The translations under genes were made by a program, and so were the position numbers. From assembly GCF_018362975.1 (NCBI RefSeq), contig NZ_CP074371.1, forward strand, positions 3,286,001 to 3,350,000: a DNA stretch of 64,000 nucleotides, read 5' to 3'. The notes beneath the pieces were generated by a model. It saw nothing but the letters and a program-made list of their open reading frames with translations. It ran no database searches and was not told where the DNA came from. Below are positions 49,001 to 59,477 of this stretch, piece after piece (positions within the stretch are counted from its first letter, which is position 1; each line of letters begins with the position of its first letter). Source of the DNA: Nocardia tengchongensis. GTDB lineage: Bacteria; Actinomycetota; Actinomycetes; Mycobacteriales; Mycobacteriaceae.

Positions 49001-52000
49001 CGGTACCCCGGTCGCGGGTCGTGGCGTGCGCGAACTCGATGATCTGGTCGGCATGTTCGTGAACACGCTGGTACTGCGCACCGACATCCGGCCCGGGGAG
49101 GGTTTCGGAGCCCTGCTGGATCGGGTGCGTTCCACCGATCTCGCGGCGTTCGAACACCCGGACGTGCCGTTCGAGCGGCTGGTGGAGGTGCTGTCCCCGG
49201 CCCGGTCCGAGGCCCGGCACCCGCTGGTCCAGGTGATGCTGGTGTTCCAGAATCTGCCCATGCCGGAACTGCGGCTCCCCGCGTTGACCGTGGCCCCGCT
49301 CGAATTGCCGCAGACCAACAGCCGATTCGACCTCAGCGTGACCGTCGTCGGCGACGAGGACGGCCTGGATCTGCGCTGCTGCTACGCGACCGACTTGTTC
49401 GACGCCGCGACCATGACCGACTTTACCGACCGGTTGGTGCGGGTATTGGCCGAGGTCACCACCGAATCCGTTCGCCCGGTCGGCGATCTGGACCTGCTCA
49501 CCGATGCTGAACGCCAGAGTCTGGGCGGCGGCGTCGAACCCGCCACCGCCGCGCGCACGCTGCACGACCTCATGGCCGCCGCGGTGGCCGCGAACCCCGA
49601 CGGGATCGCCGTGGTCTGCGGTGACCGGAGCCTGACCTACCGCGAGCTCGATGCCCGCGCCGACCGCATCGCCCGGCGACTCGCTGCCGCCGGAGCCGGT
49701 CCGGAAAGCCTGGTGGCCGTCGGTATCCCGCGCTCGATCGAGTCGGTGCTGGCGGTCTGGGCGGTCGCCCGGACCGGTGCGGCCTTCGTGCCCGTGGATC
49801 CGACGTACCCGCCAGAACGCATCGCGCGCATCGTCGACGTCTCCGGTGTCTGCCTCGGTTTGACGGTCACGCAACAGCGCCACCGGCTGCCGGGCACCGT
49901 GCAGTGGTGGTGCCTGGACGAGTCCGACACCGATACCGATGCACCCGGATTGCGTGAAATCCTCAGGCACACAGCTTACCCCGCGTACGTCATCTTCACC
50001 TCGGGATCGACAGGCGCCCCCAAGGGTGTGGTGGTGTCCCACGCGGGTCTGGCGAACCTCGCTGCCGCACAGCGGGAACGGGACGAGATCACCCCGGATT
50101 CCCGCGTCCTGCATGTCGCTTCACCGAGTTTCGACGCTTCGGTGGTGGAACTGCTGATGGCGGTGGGCGCGGCCGCGACCCTGGTCGTCGCGCCGCCCGA
50201 TGTCTTCGGCGGCCCCGAACTCGGCGAACTGCTGTCCCGCGAACGGGTCTCGCACATCGCCCTCACCCCGTCGGCCCTGGCCACCGTGGACCCCGCCGGC
50301 CTGGATGACCTACGCCTGATCGTCACCGGCGGCGAGCCCTGCCCGCCGGAACTGGTCACCGCGTGGGCAGCCGAGGGCCGCAGCCACTTCAACGATTACG
50401 GCCCGACCGAGGCCACCGTGTGGGCCGCCGGCGGCGCGGTCCGCCCCGGTGCGCCGATCACCATCGGCGAACCCGCGCCGGGTGTCCGCGCCCTGGTCCT
50501 CGACGAGCGGCTGCGCCCGGTTCCCGATGGTGTCGTCGGCGAGCTCTACTTGGCCGGAATCTGCCTGGCCCGTGGCTATTTCGGCCGCTCCGACCTGACC
50601 GCCGCCCGGTTCGTGGCCGACCCGCACGGTGCACCCGGCGACCGCATGTACCGCACCGGCGACCTGGTGCGCCGTCGCACCGGAAGCCTGGAGTACCTGG
50701 GCCGCACCGACACCCAGGTCAAACTGCGCGGCCTGCGCATCGAACTCGGCGACGTCGAGGCGGCGCTGACCGCCGAATCGTCGGTGGCGCGGGCGGTCGC
50801 GGTCGTGCGCGACGACGGCCGCGGCGGCCTGCTGGCGGCCTACGTGGTCGCCGCACCCGGAGCTGAGCCGGTGTCGGCCGACCTGAAGAAGGCTGCCGCG
50901 CAACGACTCCCTTCCTACATGGTGCCGTCGGTGGTCATGGTGTTGCCGGACCTGCCGCGCACCGCCAACGGCAAGCTGGATCTCGACGCACTGCCCGCCG
51001 CGCAGCAGGCGGCCCGCGCTCTCCGGGCGCCCGAAGGGCCCGTGGAGACCGCGGTGGCGGCGGCCTTCGCCGAGGTGCTCGGCGTCGAGCGGGTGTGGCG
51101 CGACGACGATTTCTTCGCTCTGGGCGGCAATTCGCTGATCGCCACCCGGGTCGTGGCCCGGGTGGGCGCCGCACTGGACGCCGCCGTGCCGGTGCGCGCG
51201 CTCTTCGACGCCCCGACTGTCGCCGAGTTGGCCGCGCTCGTAGCGGCGGGCGCCGCGTCCGACCGCCCACGTCCGGGACCGCGCCCGCGCCCGGCGCGGA
51301 CTCCGCTCTCGGCGGCACAGCAGCGCATGTGGTTCCTCAACCGCTACGACCCGGGCTCACCGCTCTACAACATTCCCGGCGCCTTCGAAATCGACGGTGC
51401 GCTCGATGTCTCGGCGCTCCGCGCCGCCATCGACGATGTCGTGGCCCGGCACGAGACGCTGCGCACGATCTATCCTGCCGGGCCCGACGGCCTGCCGGAC
51501 CAGCGGATCCTGCCGCCGACGCCGGGTTCCACGCCGATCACCGAACTCGATGTCGCCGCGGACGATATCCGCGCCGCGCTGCTCACCCAGTTGTCGCGGG
51601 GCTTCGACATCACCCGCGAAACCCCGTTGCGCGTCTGCGTACTCCGTGTCGAGCCCGAGCGCACCGTTCTGGCGCTGGCGGTCCACCACATCGCGGCCGA
51701 CGGCTGGTCGATGGCTCCGTTGGCACGAGATGTCGTGTACGCGTTCGCCGCTCGCACCGCGGGGGTCGCACCCGAATGGACGCCGCTGCCGCTGCAGTAC
51801 GCCGACTATGCCCTGTGGCAGCACGAATTGCTGGGCGCGGAGCGCGATCCCGACAGCCTGGCGAGCCGTCAGCTGGAGTTCTGGCGCGCCACCCTGGCCG
51901 GTCTGCCCGAGGTCCACGCCCTGCCCACCGACCGCCCCCGCCCGAGCCTGCCGTCCGGCTCCGGCGATCGCATCGAATTCACCATTCCCGCAACCGTTCA

Positions 52001-53723
52001 CGACCGTGTGCAGCTGCTGTCCCGAGCCCACGGAGCGACCCCGTTCATAGTGGTGCACGCCGCCCTCGCGGTGCTGCTGGCGCGGGTGACCGGGCACCCG
52101 GACGTCGCCCTCGGCTCGGTGGTCGCGGGCCGCGGCGACGGCGAATTCGACGACCTCGTAGGCATGTTCGTCAATACCGTGGTGTTGCGCTCGCAGGTCG
52201 ATCCCACCGCCGGATTCGCCGCCACCGTCGATGCGGTCCGCCGGGCCGACCTGGCCGTCTACGGCAATCTGGACCTGCCGTTCGAACGACTGGTGGAGGC
52301 GCTGGCCCCGGTCCGCTCCACCGCCCACCACCCCCTGTTCCAGGTGCTGCTGGCCTTCCAGAACGTGCAGACCGAGCGAACGGCGTTGCCGGGCTTGGCG
52401 GTCCGCCCGCTGGACGCGCCCGCACCCGGTTCCAAGTTCGACCTCGAATGGATGCTGGCCGAACAGTTCGGCGCCGCGGGGGAGCCCGCGGGAATGACCG
52501 CCTCCCTCACCTTCGCCACCGACCTGTTCGACCGGTCCACCGCCGCGGCCCTGGCGGACGGCTTCCTCGCGATCCTGGACGCGATGACGGCCGATCCCCT
52601 GGCAGCGGTCGGCGCCATCGAGGTGGCCGGGGCCGGACTGCCGACGCTCACGGTGAATCCCTGCGACGAGCCGAGCCATGCGTCGCCGGCTCCGATCCGT
52701 CGCCCCTATCGCACCGCGCGGACCGAGGCGGAACGCATTCTCGTCGCCGCCTACGAAGCCGTGCTGGAGTCGCCGCGAGTCGGCGTGGACGACAACTTCT
52801 TCGATATCGGCGGCAACTCCATGGGCGCGGTCCGCGTCGTCACCCAGGTGCGGGAGGCGACCGGCATTCCGATGCGGCTGCAGTGGATGTTCCTCGATCC
52901 CACCCCTGCCGTGCTGGCGCGACGACTCGGCGAAGCCGCCGCGCAACCGGGCGTGGAGCAGTCGATGCGGGTGCTGCTGCCCATGCGCCCGCAGGGCGAG
53001 GGCCCCGCCCTGTTCTGTGTGCATCCCGCCATCGGATTGGCCTGGTGCTACGGCGGATTGGTCCGCCACATCGATGGGGCGCACCCGATCTACGGCATCC
53101 AGTCCCCGGGCGTGACCGACGGTGGCACGGCCGACCGCACCGTGCGCGACCTGGCCGTGCGCTATGCCGAGGAGATCCGCCACGTTCAGCCCGAGGGCCC
53201 CTACCATCTGCTCGGCTACTCGGCGGGCGGTCCGCTGGCGCACGCTACGGCCGTCGAACTGCGCCGCCGGGGCGCGGAGGTGCCAGCGCTGATCATGCTC
53301 GACTCCCGCGCCGATGTCGCGGTAGCGGACGACACCGCTATTCCACCGTTGTCCCTGCTGCTGGCTGAATTCGGCGGCATCGACGTCCCGCCCGAACTCG
53401 ACCAACTCACCGCCGACCGGGCGGCCGAACTGCTGGAGTCGGCCGGAATCAGTTTCACCGCAACCGAACTGGAGAACGTCTACGGGGACATGTGTCATCT
53501 GCTGCGCCAGATCACCGCCCACGAGCACGAGGTCTTCGACGGCGACCTGCTGTTCGTCGCGGCCGCCGGCAACCCGGACCCCACCCCGAACGTCAGCACC
53601 TGGCGGCCCTACATCACGGGCCGGATCGACCACCGCCCCGTGGAATTCGGCCACAACCGGCTCACCACCCCGGAGGCGTGGGAGGCGATCGGCCCTATGG
53701 TCGCGGCGTATCTGAGCCGCTGA
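40095..53723 (+). CDS. Four-module non-ribosomal peptide synthetase, C-A-T-E-C-A-T-C-A-T-C-T-TE
   Basis: 4,542 residues. C1 (1-475, HHLLIDG at 138) resembles the EntF/DhbF starter-type C domains, with a ~48-residue Gly/Asp/Arg insertion near 332-379. A1 490-990; T1 Ser1039 (GGDSI); E domain 1090-1575 ([10 protein letters not shown] at 1239, VGWFT, FNYLGQ), so residue 1 should be D. C2 1600-2050 (HHLILDGWS). A2 2050-2580, with an Ala/Asp-rich insertion near 2054-2112; T2 Ser2625. C3 2680-3130 (HHIATDGFS), A3 3150-3635, T3 Ser3680. C4 3735-4180 (HHIAADGWS) is followed directly by T4 Ser4242 (GGNSM), then a TE with Ser4376 (GYSAGG), Asp4403 and His4520. Module 4 has no A domain. All three A domains keep Asp235 and the A10 Lys, so they take alpha-amino acids. 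No MbtH-like gene is in the window. ATG at 40095 is used (a TTG lies just before). Product unknown: probably an N-acylated tri- or tetrapeptide. Confidence 0.93.
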   Translation: MARVSEHTFPLSPAQLGMFYAQQLDPGVPLSEAQYIEMHGPLDVTTLRRVAAQAGREFGSGVLRFVEIGDRPYQVVEAGVEPAVGFLDFRDRTDPVAAALAWMRADVAEPIDMFGASAGVSTVIRVGESHHLWYTRAHHLLIDGFGSVTMLYRVAELYNAAVRGQPAPPGTAASLLDVHEAEMAYRESSRYATDEHYWREATAGMPDRCSLVASTAPACALGREARARLGDRTAARLEAAARRFDTSSATVVMAAVALYYARLTATEDVVLSLPVSGRTTALLRRSGGMIANVVPLRVPVPRTGLVGEVLDAVRVAASGALRHQRFRHEDMHASQDGSRARADDVRVDGGRGDTGGPGVDASGRHEDGERRAEFGRGMTGPVINIMLFPAGIDFEGVESSLHVVTSGPIEDLFVNFYQHGAGAPIHVDFAANPRLYDEDSLTRHHRRFLALLDSLLSAEPRTPVAELDYLVADEKPLLAGAHGAAAPEPRVLPEILAAGLRRAGPDAIAVMAGERRLTYGELDTLSNRLARRILRAGAAEAGARGPAVGPESTVLLALPRSIEAVVALWAVAKTGAAFVPVGTALPAERLARIATESGAQLGLGLSDSSAVQPDSVHWITLDGLLQGGSVAGLPDGPLTDVEVPVRARVGNPAYVVFTSGSTGVPKGVVVTHTGLAGLAAAIVAAYRVDPGSRVLQCLNPSFDAAVLEWLMAFASGATLVVAEPDPVVGAELAGLVRDYGITQVCSTPAVLSTLESDALDGVHAVSSGGEPTPPDIVARFGIGRDLLNSYGPSETTVAVTYTGGLVAGVDSGLGDPIPGAGMLVLDRWLRPVPIGVAGELYVSGPGVARGYLGRPGPTAERFLPAPDGAAGARMYRTGDLVRWTEHGVIEYVGRGDFQVKLRGMRVELGEIDAVLNTHAAVEIAVTVARPGPGGGTVLAAYVVPHAGSAITETELLDHATHRLPPYMVPATVTVLGALPLTANGKVDRRALPEPVVAQPVEAAVAASETERVLCTLFAEVLGATEVGPGTSFFALGGDSIMAITLVSRARAAGLVFSAREVFEHRTPAGLAAVVTHLEDRHERLPELPGGGVGHLPLTPVATWLLSRPGWQHFAQSMVVQVPAGAELPVLLDAVQAVIDRHDMLRAALVDTDDGLRLDVAPPHAVAAETLLTRIDCTAAHGRGNGHGGTPDAEAISGADIEQALSAAVDRLDPRAGVMLGLTWLDAGPERSGRLAVAVHHLACDAVSWRILLPDLMSAWAQARVGTRPELRETGTSMRTWSSALAARAVVGADPAATETPWPVSELGYWRAVLSGGAPIGRRALNPSVDTHRTAGRIDLEVPEEVSATLVARLAGTYRCGVEDALLAALTLAVARWRAGRGEPDDAGTVVAVERHGRDETAVAGADLSRTVGWFTAQVPVRLGPVAMDGDSSTGPVEQVLKAVKEQLRAVPRGGLGYGLLRYLNPRTSADLAALPEPRFGFNYLGQIPDIEVEGDWLPVSVVDRLGGHADPDMPLAALVSVDAVTLESTMGPRIRAVWQYASEAIAADDVEMLSREWLSALGEIAELLVCPEAGGLTPADLPLLDVSQSQIDTWERTFGRLTDVWPLTPLQRGLLFQAQLAEGGADGYSVQAIIDVEADLDRDRLTAAAQTLVDRHDVLRAGFLTSDTSAVQVIPAEAAVPCEYREAIGASTAELDAIAAAELRVPFAVDRPPLIRFLCIAAGDRRFRLVIANHHLILDGWSMPLLFAELIGLYETSGDDTGFATPVPFRTHLEWLAARPSERARTAWTHALAGLDGPTLIAPTAPRADAATTPVAHEVPLPEGLPDALRRTAAACQVTVNTLVQAAWALLLAERTGATDIVFGATVSGRPPELPGSDRMVGMLVNTVPVRITLNPAESIADLLARVQREQAALAEHQHLGLDEIHAATGQGQLFDTATVFESYPVDAATLAAATRHADLTVTDLRAQDGTHYPLSLAAYAQDGLRLELTRSPRYFDAAQADSIAESLCRLLVALTGQSTRRTATLTGATPDADFAIRHGRPASAPRLLPDLLGSSASPDAAAIRDASPLAAGVDAAVPVDAGRDAAASRAAESTAAGTGRYVDARLGRNVHELTYGQLEVAANQLARRLIAAGAGPERTVLVALPRSIESMVAVWAVAKTGAAFVPVDITQPAARTSAIAAECGAVLGVTGAVRESDREGAELPGEVEWLRIGDARFAAECAALSGAAVTDADRTAPLRPEHAAYVVFTSGSTGTPKGVVVSHVGLADMVAATMVRGGIDAGARVLHCVNPAFDAAMLVWMSAFAAGATLVVAPPEASAGAELAAAIRAGAATHLVCTPGVLGTLDAADLDGVGSVIVGGEVCPPALVTRLGAGRALVNSYGPAETTVAASFGDPMTPETSALMGTPVPGTTLQVLDRWLRPVPLGSVGELYVRGPGLARGYASRAALSASRFVADPFAAGQRMYRTGDLMRCTTRGFEYAGRTDFQVKIRGIRVEPGEVDAVLLTHPRVEAAVTVARRNPAGAMTLCSYVTLDAPVPVPDLPAWAANRLPRYLVPATLQVLPELPRTVSGKVDVRALPEPSLVQVEYVEPTGTASTVAETYAEVLGLDRVGARDDFFSLGGDSLIATRVAARLAAHFDRAVPVRLVFEAPVVEDLAQRLVAAETGTAAPLLARADRAGLVPLSPAQQRMWFVNRFDPESPAYNVPVALRLSGHLDHAALHAALRDVLERHETLRTVYPDVDGVGRQRVLPAAEVPLDLDPIPVPADALPAMVADTIGRGFDVTAAVPLRVRVFRIAAASPAGPPVGNGAVGAGPIDDHVVVLVAHHIATDGFSMAPLTRDVAAAYATRASGEVPAWEPLPVQYADYTLWQRDRLGEESDAGSLAARQVTFWSDTLAGVTDHLDLPADRPRPARASHRAAECSARVDRTVSAAIERCAREHRATPFMVVHAALAVLLSRLSGTGDVVVGTPVAGRGVRELDDLVGMFVNTLVLRTDIRPGEGFGALLDRVRSTDLAAFEHPDVPFERLVEVLSPARSEARHPLVQVMLVFQNLPMPELRLPALTVAPLELPQTNSRFDLSVTVVGDEDGLDLRCCYATDLFDAATMTDFTDRLVRVLAEVTTESVRPVGDLDLLTDAERQSLGGGVEPATAARTLHDLMAAAVAANPDGIAVVCGDRSLTYRELDARADRIARRLAAAGAGPESLVAVGIPRSIESVLAVWAVARTGAAFVPVDPTYPPERIARIVDVSGVCLGLTVTQQRHRLPGTVQWWCLDESDTDTDAPGLREILRHTAYPAYVIFTSGSTGAPKGVVVSHAGLANLAAAQRERDEITPDSRVLHVASPSFDASVVELLMAVGAAATLVVAPPDVFGGPELGELLSRERVSHIALTPSALATVDPAGLDDLRLIVTGGEPCPPELVTAWAAEGRSHFNDYGPTEATVWAAGGAVRPGAPITIGEPAPGVRALVLDERLRPVPDGVVGELYLAGICLARGYFGRSDLTAARFVADPHGAPGDRMYRTGDLVRRRTGSLEYLGRTDTQVKLRGLRIELGDVEAALTAESSVARAVAVVRDDGRGGLLAAYVVAAPGAEPVSADLKKAAAQRLPSYMVPSVVMVLPDLPRTANGKLDLDALPAAQQAARALRAPEGPVETAVAAAFAEVLGVERVWRDDDFFALGGNSLIATRVVARVGAALDAAVPVRALFDAPTVAELAALVAAGAASDRPRPGPRPRPARTPLSAAQQRMWFLNRYDPGSPLYNIPGAFEIDGALDVSALRAAIDDVVARHETLRTIYPAGPDGLPDQRILPPTPGSTPITELDVAADDIRAALLTQLSRGFDITRETPLRVCVLRVEPERTVLALAVHHIAADGWSMAPLARDVVYAFAARTAGVAPEWTPLPLQYADYALWQHELLGAERDPDSLASRQLEFWRATLAGLPEVHALPTDRPRPSLPSGSGDRIEFTIPATVHDRVQLLSRAHGATPFIVVHAALAVLLARVTGHPDVALGSVVAGRGDGEFDDLVGMFVNTVVLRSQVDPTAGFAATVDAVRRADLAVYGNLDLPFERLVEALAPVRSTAHHPLFQVLLAFQNVQTERTALPGLAVRPLDAPAPGSKFDLEWMLAEQFGAAGEPAGMTASLTFATDLFDRSTAAALADGFLAILDAMTADPLAAVGAIEVAGAGLPTLTVNPCDEPSHASPAPIRRPYRTARTEAERILVAAYEAVLESPRVGVDDNFFDIGGNSMGAVRVVTQVREATGIPMRLQWMFLDPTPAVLARRLGEAAAQPGVEQSMRVLLPMRPQGEGPALFCVHPAIGLAWCYGGLVRHIDGAHPIYGIQSPGVTDGGTADRTVRDLAVRYAEEIRHVQPEGPYHLLGYSAGGPLAHATAVELRRRGAEVPALIMLDSRADVAVADDTAIPPLSLLLAEFGGIDVPPELDQLTADRAAELLESAGISFTATELENVYGDMCHLLRQITAHEHEVFDGDLLFVAAAGNPDPTPNVSTWRPYITGRIDHRPVEFGHNRLTTPEAWEAIGPMVAAYLSR

Positions 53724-53795
53724 TCCTGACCGTGAGCGCGCCGACTGGGGAAGAATGGGCCCGGAAACCCGCTCGGCTACGGAAGGTTCGAACAA

Positions 53796-55238
53796 GTGTC
53801 GATGAACGAGCAGGTGTCGGCGCGTAAGAAGGGGCTGCTGCACGCGGTCGCGGTGGGGGTGGGCGCGGTCGGCGCGGGCGAGCTGCTCGCCGCGGCGCGG
53901 GGCGGGTCCATGCTCGACGGGATCGGGCGGCTGGCCGCGGATTACGCGCCCGTGCAGGTGGTCGAGACGATGGTGGCGCAGGCCGGGGAACACGACAAGG
54001 AGATGACCCGGTTCGGCGTCGCGCTGTGGGGTGTGGGCGCGGCCGTCGGCACGGCGCTGCTCCCGCCGCGGCTGCGCACGCCCGCGACCGCCGTGTTCGG
54101 GGCCGCGACGGCGGCCGCCGCCCTGCGCAGCGCCGACCGTTCGGTGCCGGGTGCGCTCGGTGCGGTGGCGGCCGCGGCCGTGCTGCGGGCGGGACTGCGC
54201 AAGCCCACCGGACACGGATTGCTGTGGGCGGCAGCGGGAACCGGAATGTTCGCGGCCGCCGAAACCCTGGTACGCCGCGCGGATCAGTCGCACCGGGAGC
54301 GGGCGCGCAAGGTCGGGCCGATGGGCGCGCACGTCCCGGTCCCCGAGGACGGCATCGGCGGCGAACCGGGCCTCACGTCATTGATCACTCCCGCGAGCAA
54401 ATTCTATGTGGCGGACGTGAATTCGCGGCCGCCCCGCGTCGACCCCGCCGGCTGGCGGCTGTCCATCGGTGGCCGCGTCGCTCACAATCTACGGTTGTCG
54501 CTGGCCGATCTGGCCGAGCAGGCGGTGGAATTCGACGCCGTCATGGTGTGCGTGCACAACACCGTGGGCTCCGGCCGCTGCGCCAACGCCCGCTGGCTCG
54601 GCGTGCCGCTGACCGCCCTGCTCGAACACGCCGTCCCCGAGACCGGTGCGACCAGGCTGGTCACCCGGGCTGTCGACGGCTACACCATCTCGCTGCCGCT
54701 GGAACCGCTGCGCACCGGCGAATGGCCCGGCTACCTGGTCATCGGCATGAACGGCGAACCGCTGCCGCCCGAACACGGCTTCCCCGCACGGGTTTTCGTG
54801 CCCGGCATCTACGGCCAGTACTCCGGCGCGAAATGGGTCGGCGAACTCGAGCTCACCGACGACAGCCACGTCGACTACTGGTGGAAACGCGGCTGGCCCG
54901 CCGAACCGCTGTGGGTGCGGCCGCAAGCCCGCATCGACGTGGCCTCCGGCTCCGGCTCCGGCAAGTTCACGGTGGCGGGCGTGGCCTGGGCCCCGCCGCA
55001 CGGGATCTCGGGAGTGGAGATCCGCATCGGCGAAACTGACTGGCTCCCCGTCGAACTCGGCTCTGAACTGGCCCCCGCCGCCTGGCGGCGCTGGCGCACC
55101 ATCGTCGACGTGCCGCCGGGCACCCACACCATTCAGGCCCGCGCCATCAGCCGCTCCGGCGAAGTCCAGGACGCCGAGGAACGCCCGCCGTTCCCGATCG
55201 GCCCGGGCGGTTTGCACAGCGTCACCGTCACCGCCTGA
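53796..55238 (+). CDS. Membrane-anchored molybdopterin oxidoreductase (sulfite-oxidase fold)
   Basis: 480 residues. About 160 N-terminal residues hold four to five hydrophobic segments. Then comes an oxidoreductase molybdopterin-binding domain (WRLSIGGRV, CVHNTVGSGRCANARWLGVPL with the likely Mo-ligand Cys, GYTISLPLE, GYLVIGMNGEPLPPEHGFPARVFVPG) and a C-terminal Mo-co dimerisation domain (ISGVEIRIGETDWLPVEL). Substrate unknown. GTG 53796 with GGAAGG at 53781-53786. It follows the NRPS by 72 bases and may or may not share its transcript. Confidence 0.85.
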   Translation: MSMNEQVSARKKGLLHAVAVGVGAVGAGELLAAARGGSMLDGIGRLAADYAPVQVVETMVAQAGEHDKEMTRFGVALWGVGAAVGTALLPPRLRTPATAVFGAATAAAALRSADRSVPGALGAVAAAAVLRAGLRKPTGHGLLWAAAGTGMFAAAETLVRRADQSHRERARKVGPMGAHVPVPEDGIGGEPGLTSLITPASKFYVADVNSRPPRVDPAGWRLSIGGRVAHNLRLSLADLAEQAVEFDAVMVCVHNTVGSGRCANARWLGVPLTALLEHAVPETGATRLVTRAVDGYTISLPLEPLRTGEWPGYLVIGMNGEPLPPEHGFPARVFVPGIYGQYSGAKWVGELELTDDSHVDYWWKRGWPAEPLWVRPQARIDVASGSGSGKFTVAGVAWAPPHGISGVEIRIGETDWLPVELGSELAPAAWRRWRTIVDVPPGTHTIQARAISRSGEVQDAEERPPFPIGPGGLHSVTVTA

Positions 55239-55324
55239 TCGTCGCCTCGCCCGTGACATCCGTCATGGGCGACCGGTGACGGACGGGGGAGGCGCGGCGG
55301 GCCCGCGTGCGTGACGGTGGACGC

Positions 55325-56524
55325 ATGAACGTTCCCGTGACACCGATCGCCGACCGGCGCCCGCGGCTGTGGGCTCGGGTAGCGTCCGGCGGTGTGGACG
55401 CGGAGGAAGCGGGTATTCGGCGGCGGCGACGGTTCGGGACGCTGCTCGCGGCTGTATGGGCGGTGTACCTGTTCGACCCGCTGCGGCAGGGCTGGCAGCT
55501 CGAGAATCCGGTGGCCCGCGCGTACACGATCGCGGTGATCGTCGCGTTCGGCGTCGTCTATGTCGCGTCGTATTGGCTGCTGGTGCGCGGCCCGTCCGAC
55601 CAGGGCTGGCCGCCGCGTCCGCCCTGGCTGGTCGTGGCCGCATCGCTGGCCGTGCAGGCGGCGCTGATCGCGGCCGCGGCGGTCACCCTGCACTCGCAGA
55701 TGCTCGGGTTGGGCGTCTACATGGCCTCCTACATCGCGTTCACATTGCCGGTGCGGCGGGCGGTCCCGCTCGAACTGGCGTTGCTGATCGGGTTCGCGGT
55801 GCTGCCGCAGCTGCTCACCGGGCAGCCGCCCGCGTACTCGCTGATGCAGTCGATCGTGTTGGCGGCCTTCGCGGTCGGCGGGATCCGGGTGATCCTGCAA
55901 CGCAATCACGAACTGCACATCGCCCGGCAGCAGCTCGCCGAACTGGCCGTGGCGGAGGAAAGGCTGCGGGTCGGGCGCGACGTGCACGACATCCTCGGCC
56001 ACTCGCTTACCGTCATCACCGTGAAAACCGAACTGGCGCAACGGCTCATCGACGTCGCTCCGGAGCGTGCGAAGACGGAGATGGCGGATGTGGAGCAGCT
56101 GGCGCGGGAGGCGCTGGCCGGGGTGCGCTCGACCGTCGGTGGGCTGCGGGCGGTTTCGCTCGCGGGCGAGCTGACCAATTCCCGCACCGCGCTGAACGCC
56201 GCCGAGATCGAGGGCGTGCTACCGGATCCCGGCGACCTGCCGTCGCGGCACAGCGTCGTGTTCGGCTGGGTGCTGCGCGAGGCCGTCACCAATGTGGTGC
56301 GGCACAGCGGCGCGGCGCACTGCTGGGTGCGGGTGACCCCGAACAGCATCGAGATCGCTGATGACGGTGTGGGCCCGCGCGACTCGGCCCGCACCGGATC
56401 CGGCCTGTCCGGACTACGCGAGCGGGTCCGCGCCACCGGCGGCGAACTCGCCCTCGGCGCGCGCCCGGAGGGCGGATTCCGGGTGCTGGCAAGCTTTCCG
56501 GAGACGATCGAGGAGTCGGAATGA
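55325..56524 (+). CDS. Sensor histidine kinase, HisKA_3 (NarL/DesK type)
   Basis: 399 residues. About six membrane helices between residues 35 and 195, then a HisKA_3 dimerisation helix with phospho-acceptor His221 (RVGRDVHDILGHSLTVI) and an HATPase_c domain (VLREAVTNVVRHSGA, IADDGVG, GSGLSGLRERV). Signal unknown. ATG 55325 is preferred; a GTG at 55307 is possible. Overlaps the response regulator by four bases (ATGA). Pattern is close to DesK-like kinases that sense membrane state. Confidence 0.9.
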   Translation: MNVPVTPIADRRPRLWARVASGGVDAEEAGIRRRRRFGTLLAAVWAVYLFDPLRQGWQLENPVARAYTIAVIVAFGVVYVASYWLLVRGPSDQGWPPRPPWLVVAASLAVQAALIAAAAVTLHSQMLGLGVYMASYIAFTLPVRRAVPLELALLIGFAVLPQLLTGQPPAYSLMQSIVLAAFAVGGIRVILQRNHELHIARQQLAELAVAEERLRVGRDVHDILGHSLTVITVKTELAQRLIDVAPERAKTEMADVEQLAREALAGVRSTVGGLRAVSLAGELTNSRTALNAAEIEGVLPDPGDLPSRHSVVFGWVLREAVTNVVRHSGAAHCWVRVTPNSIEIADDGVGPRDSARTGSGLSGLRERVRATGGELALGARPEGGFRVLASFPETIEESE

Positions 56525-57126
56525 TCAAACTGCTGCTCGCCGACGACCAGGCCCTGGTGCGTGGCGCTCTGGCGGCCCTGCTGAGCTTGGAACCCGACCT
56601 GGACGTGGTCGCCGAGGTCGGCCGCGGTGACGAGGTGCTGGCCGCCGTCGAGCGCACCACCCCCGACGTGGCCCTGCTGGACGTGGAAATGCCCGGCCTG
56701 GACGGCATCTCGGCCGCCGCCCAGCTGCACGCCGCCCACCCCGGCGTCCGCATCCTCATGGTCACCACCTTCGGCCGCCCCGGCTACCTGCGCCGCGCCA
56801 TCGACGCGGGCGCCTCCGGCTTCGTCGTCAAGGACACCCCCGCCCGGGAACTGGCCGACGCCGTCCGCCGTGTCCACATGGGCCTGCGCGTCGTCGATCC
56901 GGCCCTGGCCACCGAAACCCTCACCGCCGGAACCTCACCCCTCACCGCCCGCGAACGCGAAGTCCTCGCCGCGGCCGCCGACGGCGCGACCGCGGGCGCC
57001 ATCGCCAAGCTGCTGCACCTGTCCGAGGGTACGGTCCGCAACCATCTGTCCTCCGCCATCGGCAAAACGGGTACTCGCACGCGGGCCGAAGCGGTCCGGG
57101 CCGCCGAGCGCCTGGGCTGGCTCTAG
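56521..57126 (+). CDS. NarL/LuxR-type response regulator
   Basis: 201 residues. Receiver domain with acidic pair (LADDQ), phospho-acceptor Asp54 (ALLDVEMPG), Thr in MVTTFG and Lys in VVKDTP. C-terminal LuxR helix-turn-helix (SPLTAREREVLAAAADGATAG, LHLSEGTVRNHLSSAIGKTG). Partner of the kinase just upstream. The next gene on this strand is the 31-codon peptide gene, a possible target. Confidence 0.93.
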   Translation: MIKLLLADDQALVRGALAALLSLEPDLDVVAEVGRGDEVLAAVERTTPDVALLDVEMPGLDGISAAAQLHAAHPGVRILMVTTFGRPGYLRRAIDAGASGFVVKDTPARELADAVRRVHMGLRVVDPALATETLTAGTSPLTAREREVLAAAADGATAGAIAKLLHLSEGTVRNHLSSAIGKTGTRTRAEAVRAAERLGWL

Positions 57127-57265
57127 CCCCTCGGGGGATTAGCTGAATCATGACCATGGGTGGCCGATTGCGGGAAATGTTCTGAAATAAGCTACTTTCT
57201 CAAGTTTGCTGGGCTAGGTTCACGGCTACACCGGACAGTCGGTGAGGATGAAGTCGGAGGACACC

Positions 57266-57361
57266 ATGGGAATTCTCAGCCTGATCGCGGGGCTCGCACA
57301 GATGGTCATCGGCACCATCGTGGCCAACACTGGTTCGGGTGGTACCGGCTCCGGTTGGTGA
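57266..57361 (+). CDS. 31-residue hydrophobic peptide with Gly-rich tail
   Basis: Very short gene easily missed by annotation. ATG at 57266 is preceded by CGGAGG (57255-57260) at 5-base spacing, one of the best SDs in the window. The peptide opens MGILSLIAGLAQM, continues hydrophobic through a VIGTIVAN segment and ends TGSGGTGSGW. The first ~21 residues can form one membrane or amphipathic helix with GxxxG-like spacing. The stop (57359-57361) is followed after 7 bases by an 11-bp terminator stem. It lies 139 bases after a response regulator gene. No family recognised: a small membrane peptide, toxin-like peptide, or secreted pore-type peptide are options. Confidence 0.65.
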   Translation: MGILSLIAGLAQMVIGTIVANTGSGGTGSGW

Positions 57362-57368
57362 GTGCGCG

Positions 57369-57399
57369 GGGTTCGGCTCGCCTCCTGTGAGCCGAACCC
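57369..57399. terminator. Terminator of the small peptide gene (and of the convergent TPM gene)
   Basis: GGGTTCGGCTC (57369-57379), 9-base loop, GAGCCGAACCC (57389-57399): perfect 11-bp stem between convergent genes. Confidence 0.8.
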
Positions 57400-57418
57400 A
57401 CTGCCTTCGCGGTACGTC

Positions 57419-59428
57419 TCAGAACCGGCCGCCGCGGCTGATCCGGCGGGAGCCGTCGGAGCCGCCGAAGGAGCCGGGGCCGTAGCCACCGCTGCGGCCA
57501 CCGCCGCCGCCGAAACCACCACCGCCGCGGCGGTATTCGTTACCCATGCCGCGCAGCATGCCGTCGATGAGGATGCCGCCGAGGATGGCCCCGGTCTGGG
57601 AGCCGCGGGGCGTCACGCGTTGCTGCTGCTGGGCCTGCCATTCCTGAACCGCGGCCTGCGCGGTGTGCAGGGCGCGGGCGCCGAGTTCGACGGCCAGCTG
57701 GGCGGATTGGAGAGCCTGCTCGGGATTCGCGGCGGCGAGCTGATCGGCCTGTGCCAGATTGCGCTGCGCCTCGGCGAGTCGGGTCCGTGGTTCGGCGTCG
57801 ACTCCGCCGCGGCGGGTGCTGATGTAGTCGGCGGCGGCATTGACCTGGCTGCGGGCCGCGGTCAGCGTCTGGTCGAGGCGGCGACGCAGGTCATCGGCCG
57901 CCCGCTTGCGATCACCGGCCGCGGCGATCGCCTGATCCAATGCGGCGTCGGCGGCCACGGCCAGCCGGAAGATCCCGAGCGGATTGGTGGCCCCGTCGGC
58001 GGTGGCCTGATCGAGGGCGGTGCGGGCGGCGGCCGTCGCGGCGGGCAGATCGGTGCCGCCGTGCTCCGACAGTCCTGCGGCGGTGGCCAGATCGCGGCGC
58101 AGTTCCTCGATCATGGCCGGCAGTCCGGCGCGGGCCTGCTCGATATCGGTGGCGGCAGTGTCGACCGCGTCCAGCAGCGTGCGGGCGGCGTCCACGGCCG
58201 ACTCGGCGGCGCGAATGTCGCCGACCGCCGCGCCCTGCTGCCCGACGGGTTTGGCGGCGGCCGCGCGCCCGTCCGCGATCGTCTTCTCCGCGAATCCGAT
58301 TCGCTCGCTCGCCATGCTCACGTTGTCGTGGATCGGCGCGAGCACCGATGCCGGATGCGCGGCCACCAGGGCGGCGAGGGTGGTCTGCGACCCGGGTACG
58401 CGCGCGGTGAGTTCCACCAGATCGCGGGTCAGCGCGTCGAGGCGGTCTTCGGCATTGATGAGCAGGTTGCGCATGGCGTCGAATTCGCCGACCTTGGCGT
58501 CGAGGTCCCGATTGGCGCGGCCGCAGCTGCTGACCAGGTCGATCAGCATACGCTGCTGCTGATCCGGGGTTTCGGGAATGTCGTCGTCGAGCTGCTGGCG
58601 GATCGAGAACGCCTTGGCCAGCGCCCGTTTCGCGCCGTCGAGGGCAGCGGTGAAGGGCGCGGTGGCGGTGGCCCCGAATTCGTCGGTGGCCAGCCGCAAT
58701 TCCTCGGTGCTGGTCCGGATGGCGTTGTCGGTGTCGACCAGGGTCTCCTTGGACAGCGCGTCGAGTACGACCAAGGGCAGGGCTTCCAGTGCCCGGGTAT
58801 CGGTCGGGTCGGTCTTGCGCGCGGAGTCCATGATCGAGCGTTCCCGCCGCGTCTGGCGCCGCCGCGACCACAGCCACACACCCAGTACGACCAGCGCCAC
58901 CATGAGTGCCAGGAGCAGCAGCGGGAACAGGCCGATGCCGCCGGATCCGCTCATGGCGTCCGACAGCCCGGTGGCGGTGGCCAGTCCGGCTCCGGCCCAG
59001 TTCCCGTCCCGCAGTTTCGGCTCGACCTGGTTGGTGAGCAGCCGATCGAGTTCCTTGTCACTGACGGACTTGGGCAGGGTCCCGGTGAACGCGTAGGCGC
59101 GATCGTCGACGGCCACCGACAGCAGCACATCGCGGTCCCCGAAGCCGGACAGTTTCGCGGTCTGCTCGCCCCACGCGTGCGAGTCCATCCCGCTGAAGTC
59201 GCGCACGTAGACGACCCACAGCCGTTCGTGGTCGCTGGAGTACAGCGAGTCGATGGCCTGCTGCAGCTCGGCGGTCTGCCCGCGGTCGAGCGCCCCGGCG
59301 TTGTCGGTGACGTAACCGGGCAGCCGCAGGGGCGCCTCGGCCGCGGCCGGCGCGGCAGTGCCGCCGACCAGGGCCAAGGCCAGGAGCAAGCCGGTCACGA
59401 GAAGGGACAGCTGCTTCGGTGGCCGCAT
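57419..59428 (-). CDS. TPM-domain membrane protein (Rv2345 type)
   Basis: 669 residues. Signal peptide or first helix (LLVTGLLLALALVGGTAA), an exported TPM/Psb32-like domain (about 35-150: YVTDNAGALDRGQTAELQQAI, RLWVVYVRDFSG, VAVDDRAYAFTG), and a membrane helix (FPLLLLALMVALVVLGVWLW, about 170). Then comes a ~400-residue Ala-rich helical coiled-coil region and a Gly/Arg-rich tail (YRRGGGGFGGGGG). It matches the place and length of Rv2345 (660). Function unknown; thought to act in membrane protein upkeep. Divergent from the MBL-fold gene. Confidence 0.85.
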   Translation of the reverse strand: MRPPKQLSLLVTGLLLALALVGGTAAPAAAEAPLRLPGYVTDNAGALDRGQTAELQQAIDSLYSSDHERLWVVYVRDFSGMDSHAWGEQTAKLSGFGDRDVLLSVAVDDRAYAFTGTLPKSVSDKELDRLLTNQVEPKLRDGNWAGAGLATATGLSDAMSGSGGIGLFPLLLLALMVALVVLGVWLWSRRRQTRRERSIMDSARKTDPTDTRALEALPLVVLDALSKETLVDTDNAIRTSTEELRLATDEFGATATAPFTAALDGAKRALAKAFSIRQQLDDDIPETPDQQQRMLIDLVSSCGRANRDLDAKVGEFDAMRNLLINAEDRLDALTRDLVELTARVPGSQTTLAALVAAHPASVLAPIHDNVSMASERIGFAEKTIADGRAAAAKPVGQQGAAVGDIRAAESAVDAARTLLDAVDTAATDIEQARAGLPAMIEELRRDLATAAGLSEHGGTDLPAATAAARTALDQATADGATNPLGIFRLAVAADAALDQAIAAAGDRKRAADDLRRRLDQTLTAARSQVNAAADYISTRRGGVDAEPRTRLAEAQRNLAQADQLAAANPEQALQSAQLAVELGARALHTAQAAVQEWQAQQQQRVTPRGSQTGAILGGILIDGMLRGMGNEYRRGGGGFGGGGGRSGGYGPGSFGGSDGSRRISRGGRF

Positions 59429-59477
59429 ACGTCGAATCTAACTGTGGAACGCGAAGGGCCGGTTTCTTCTGCACACT

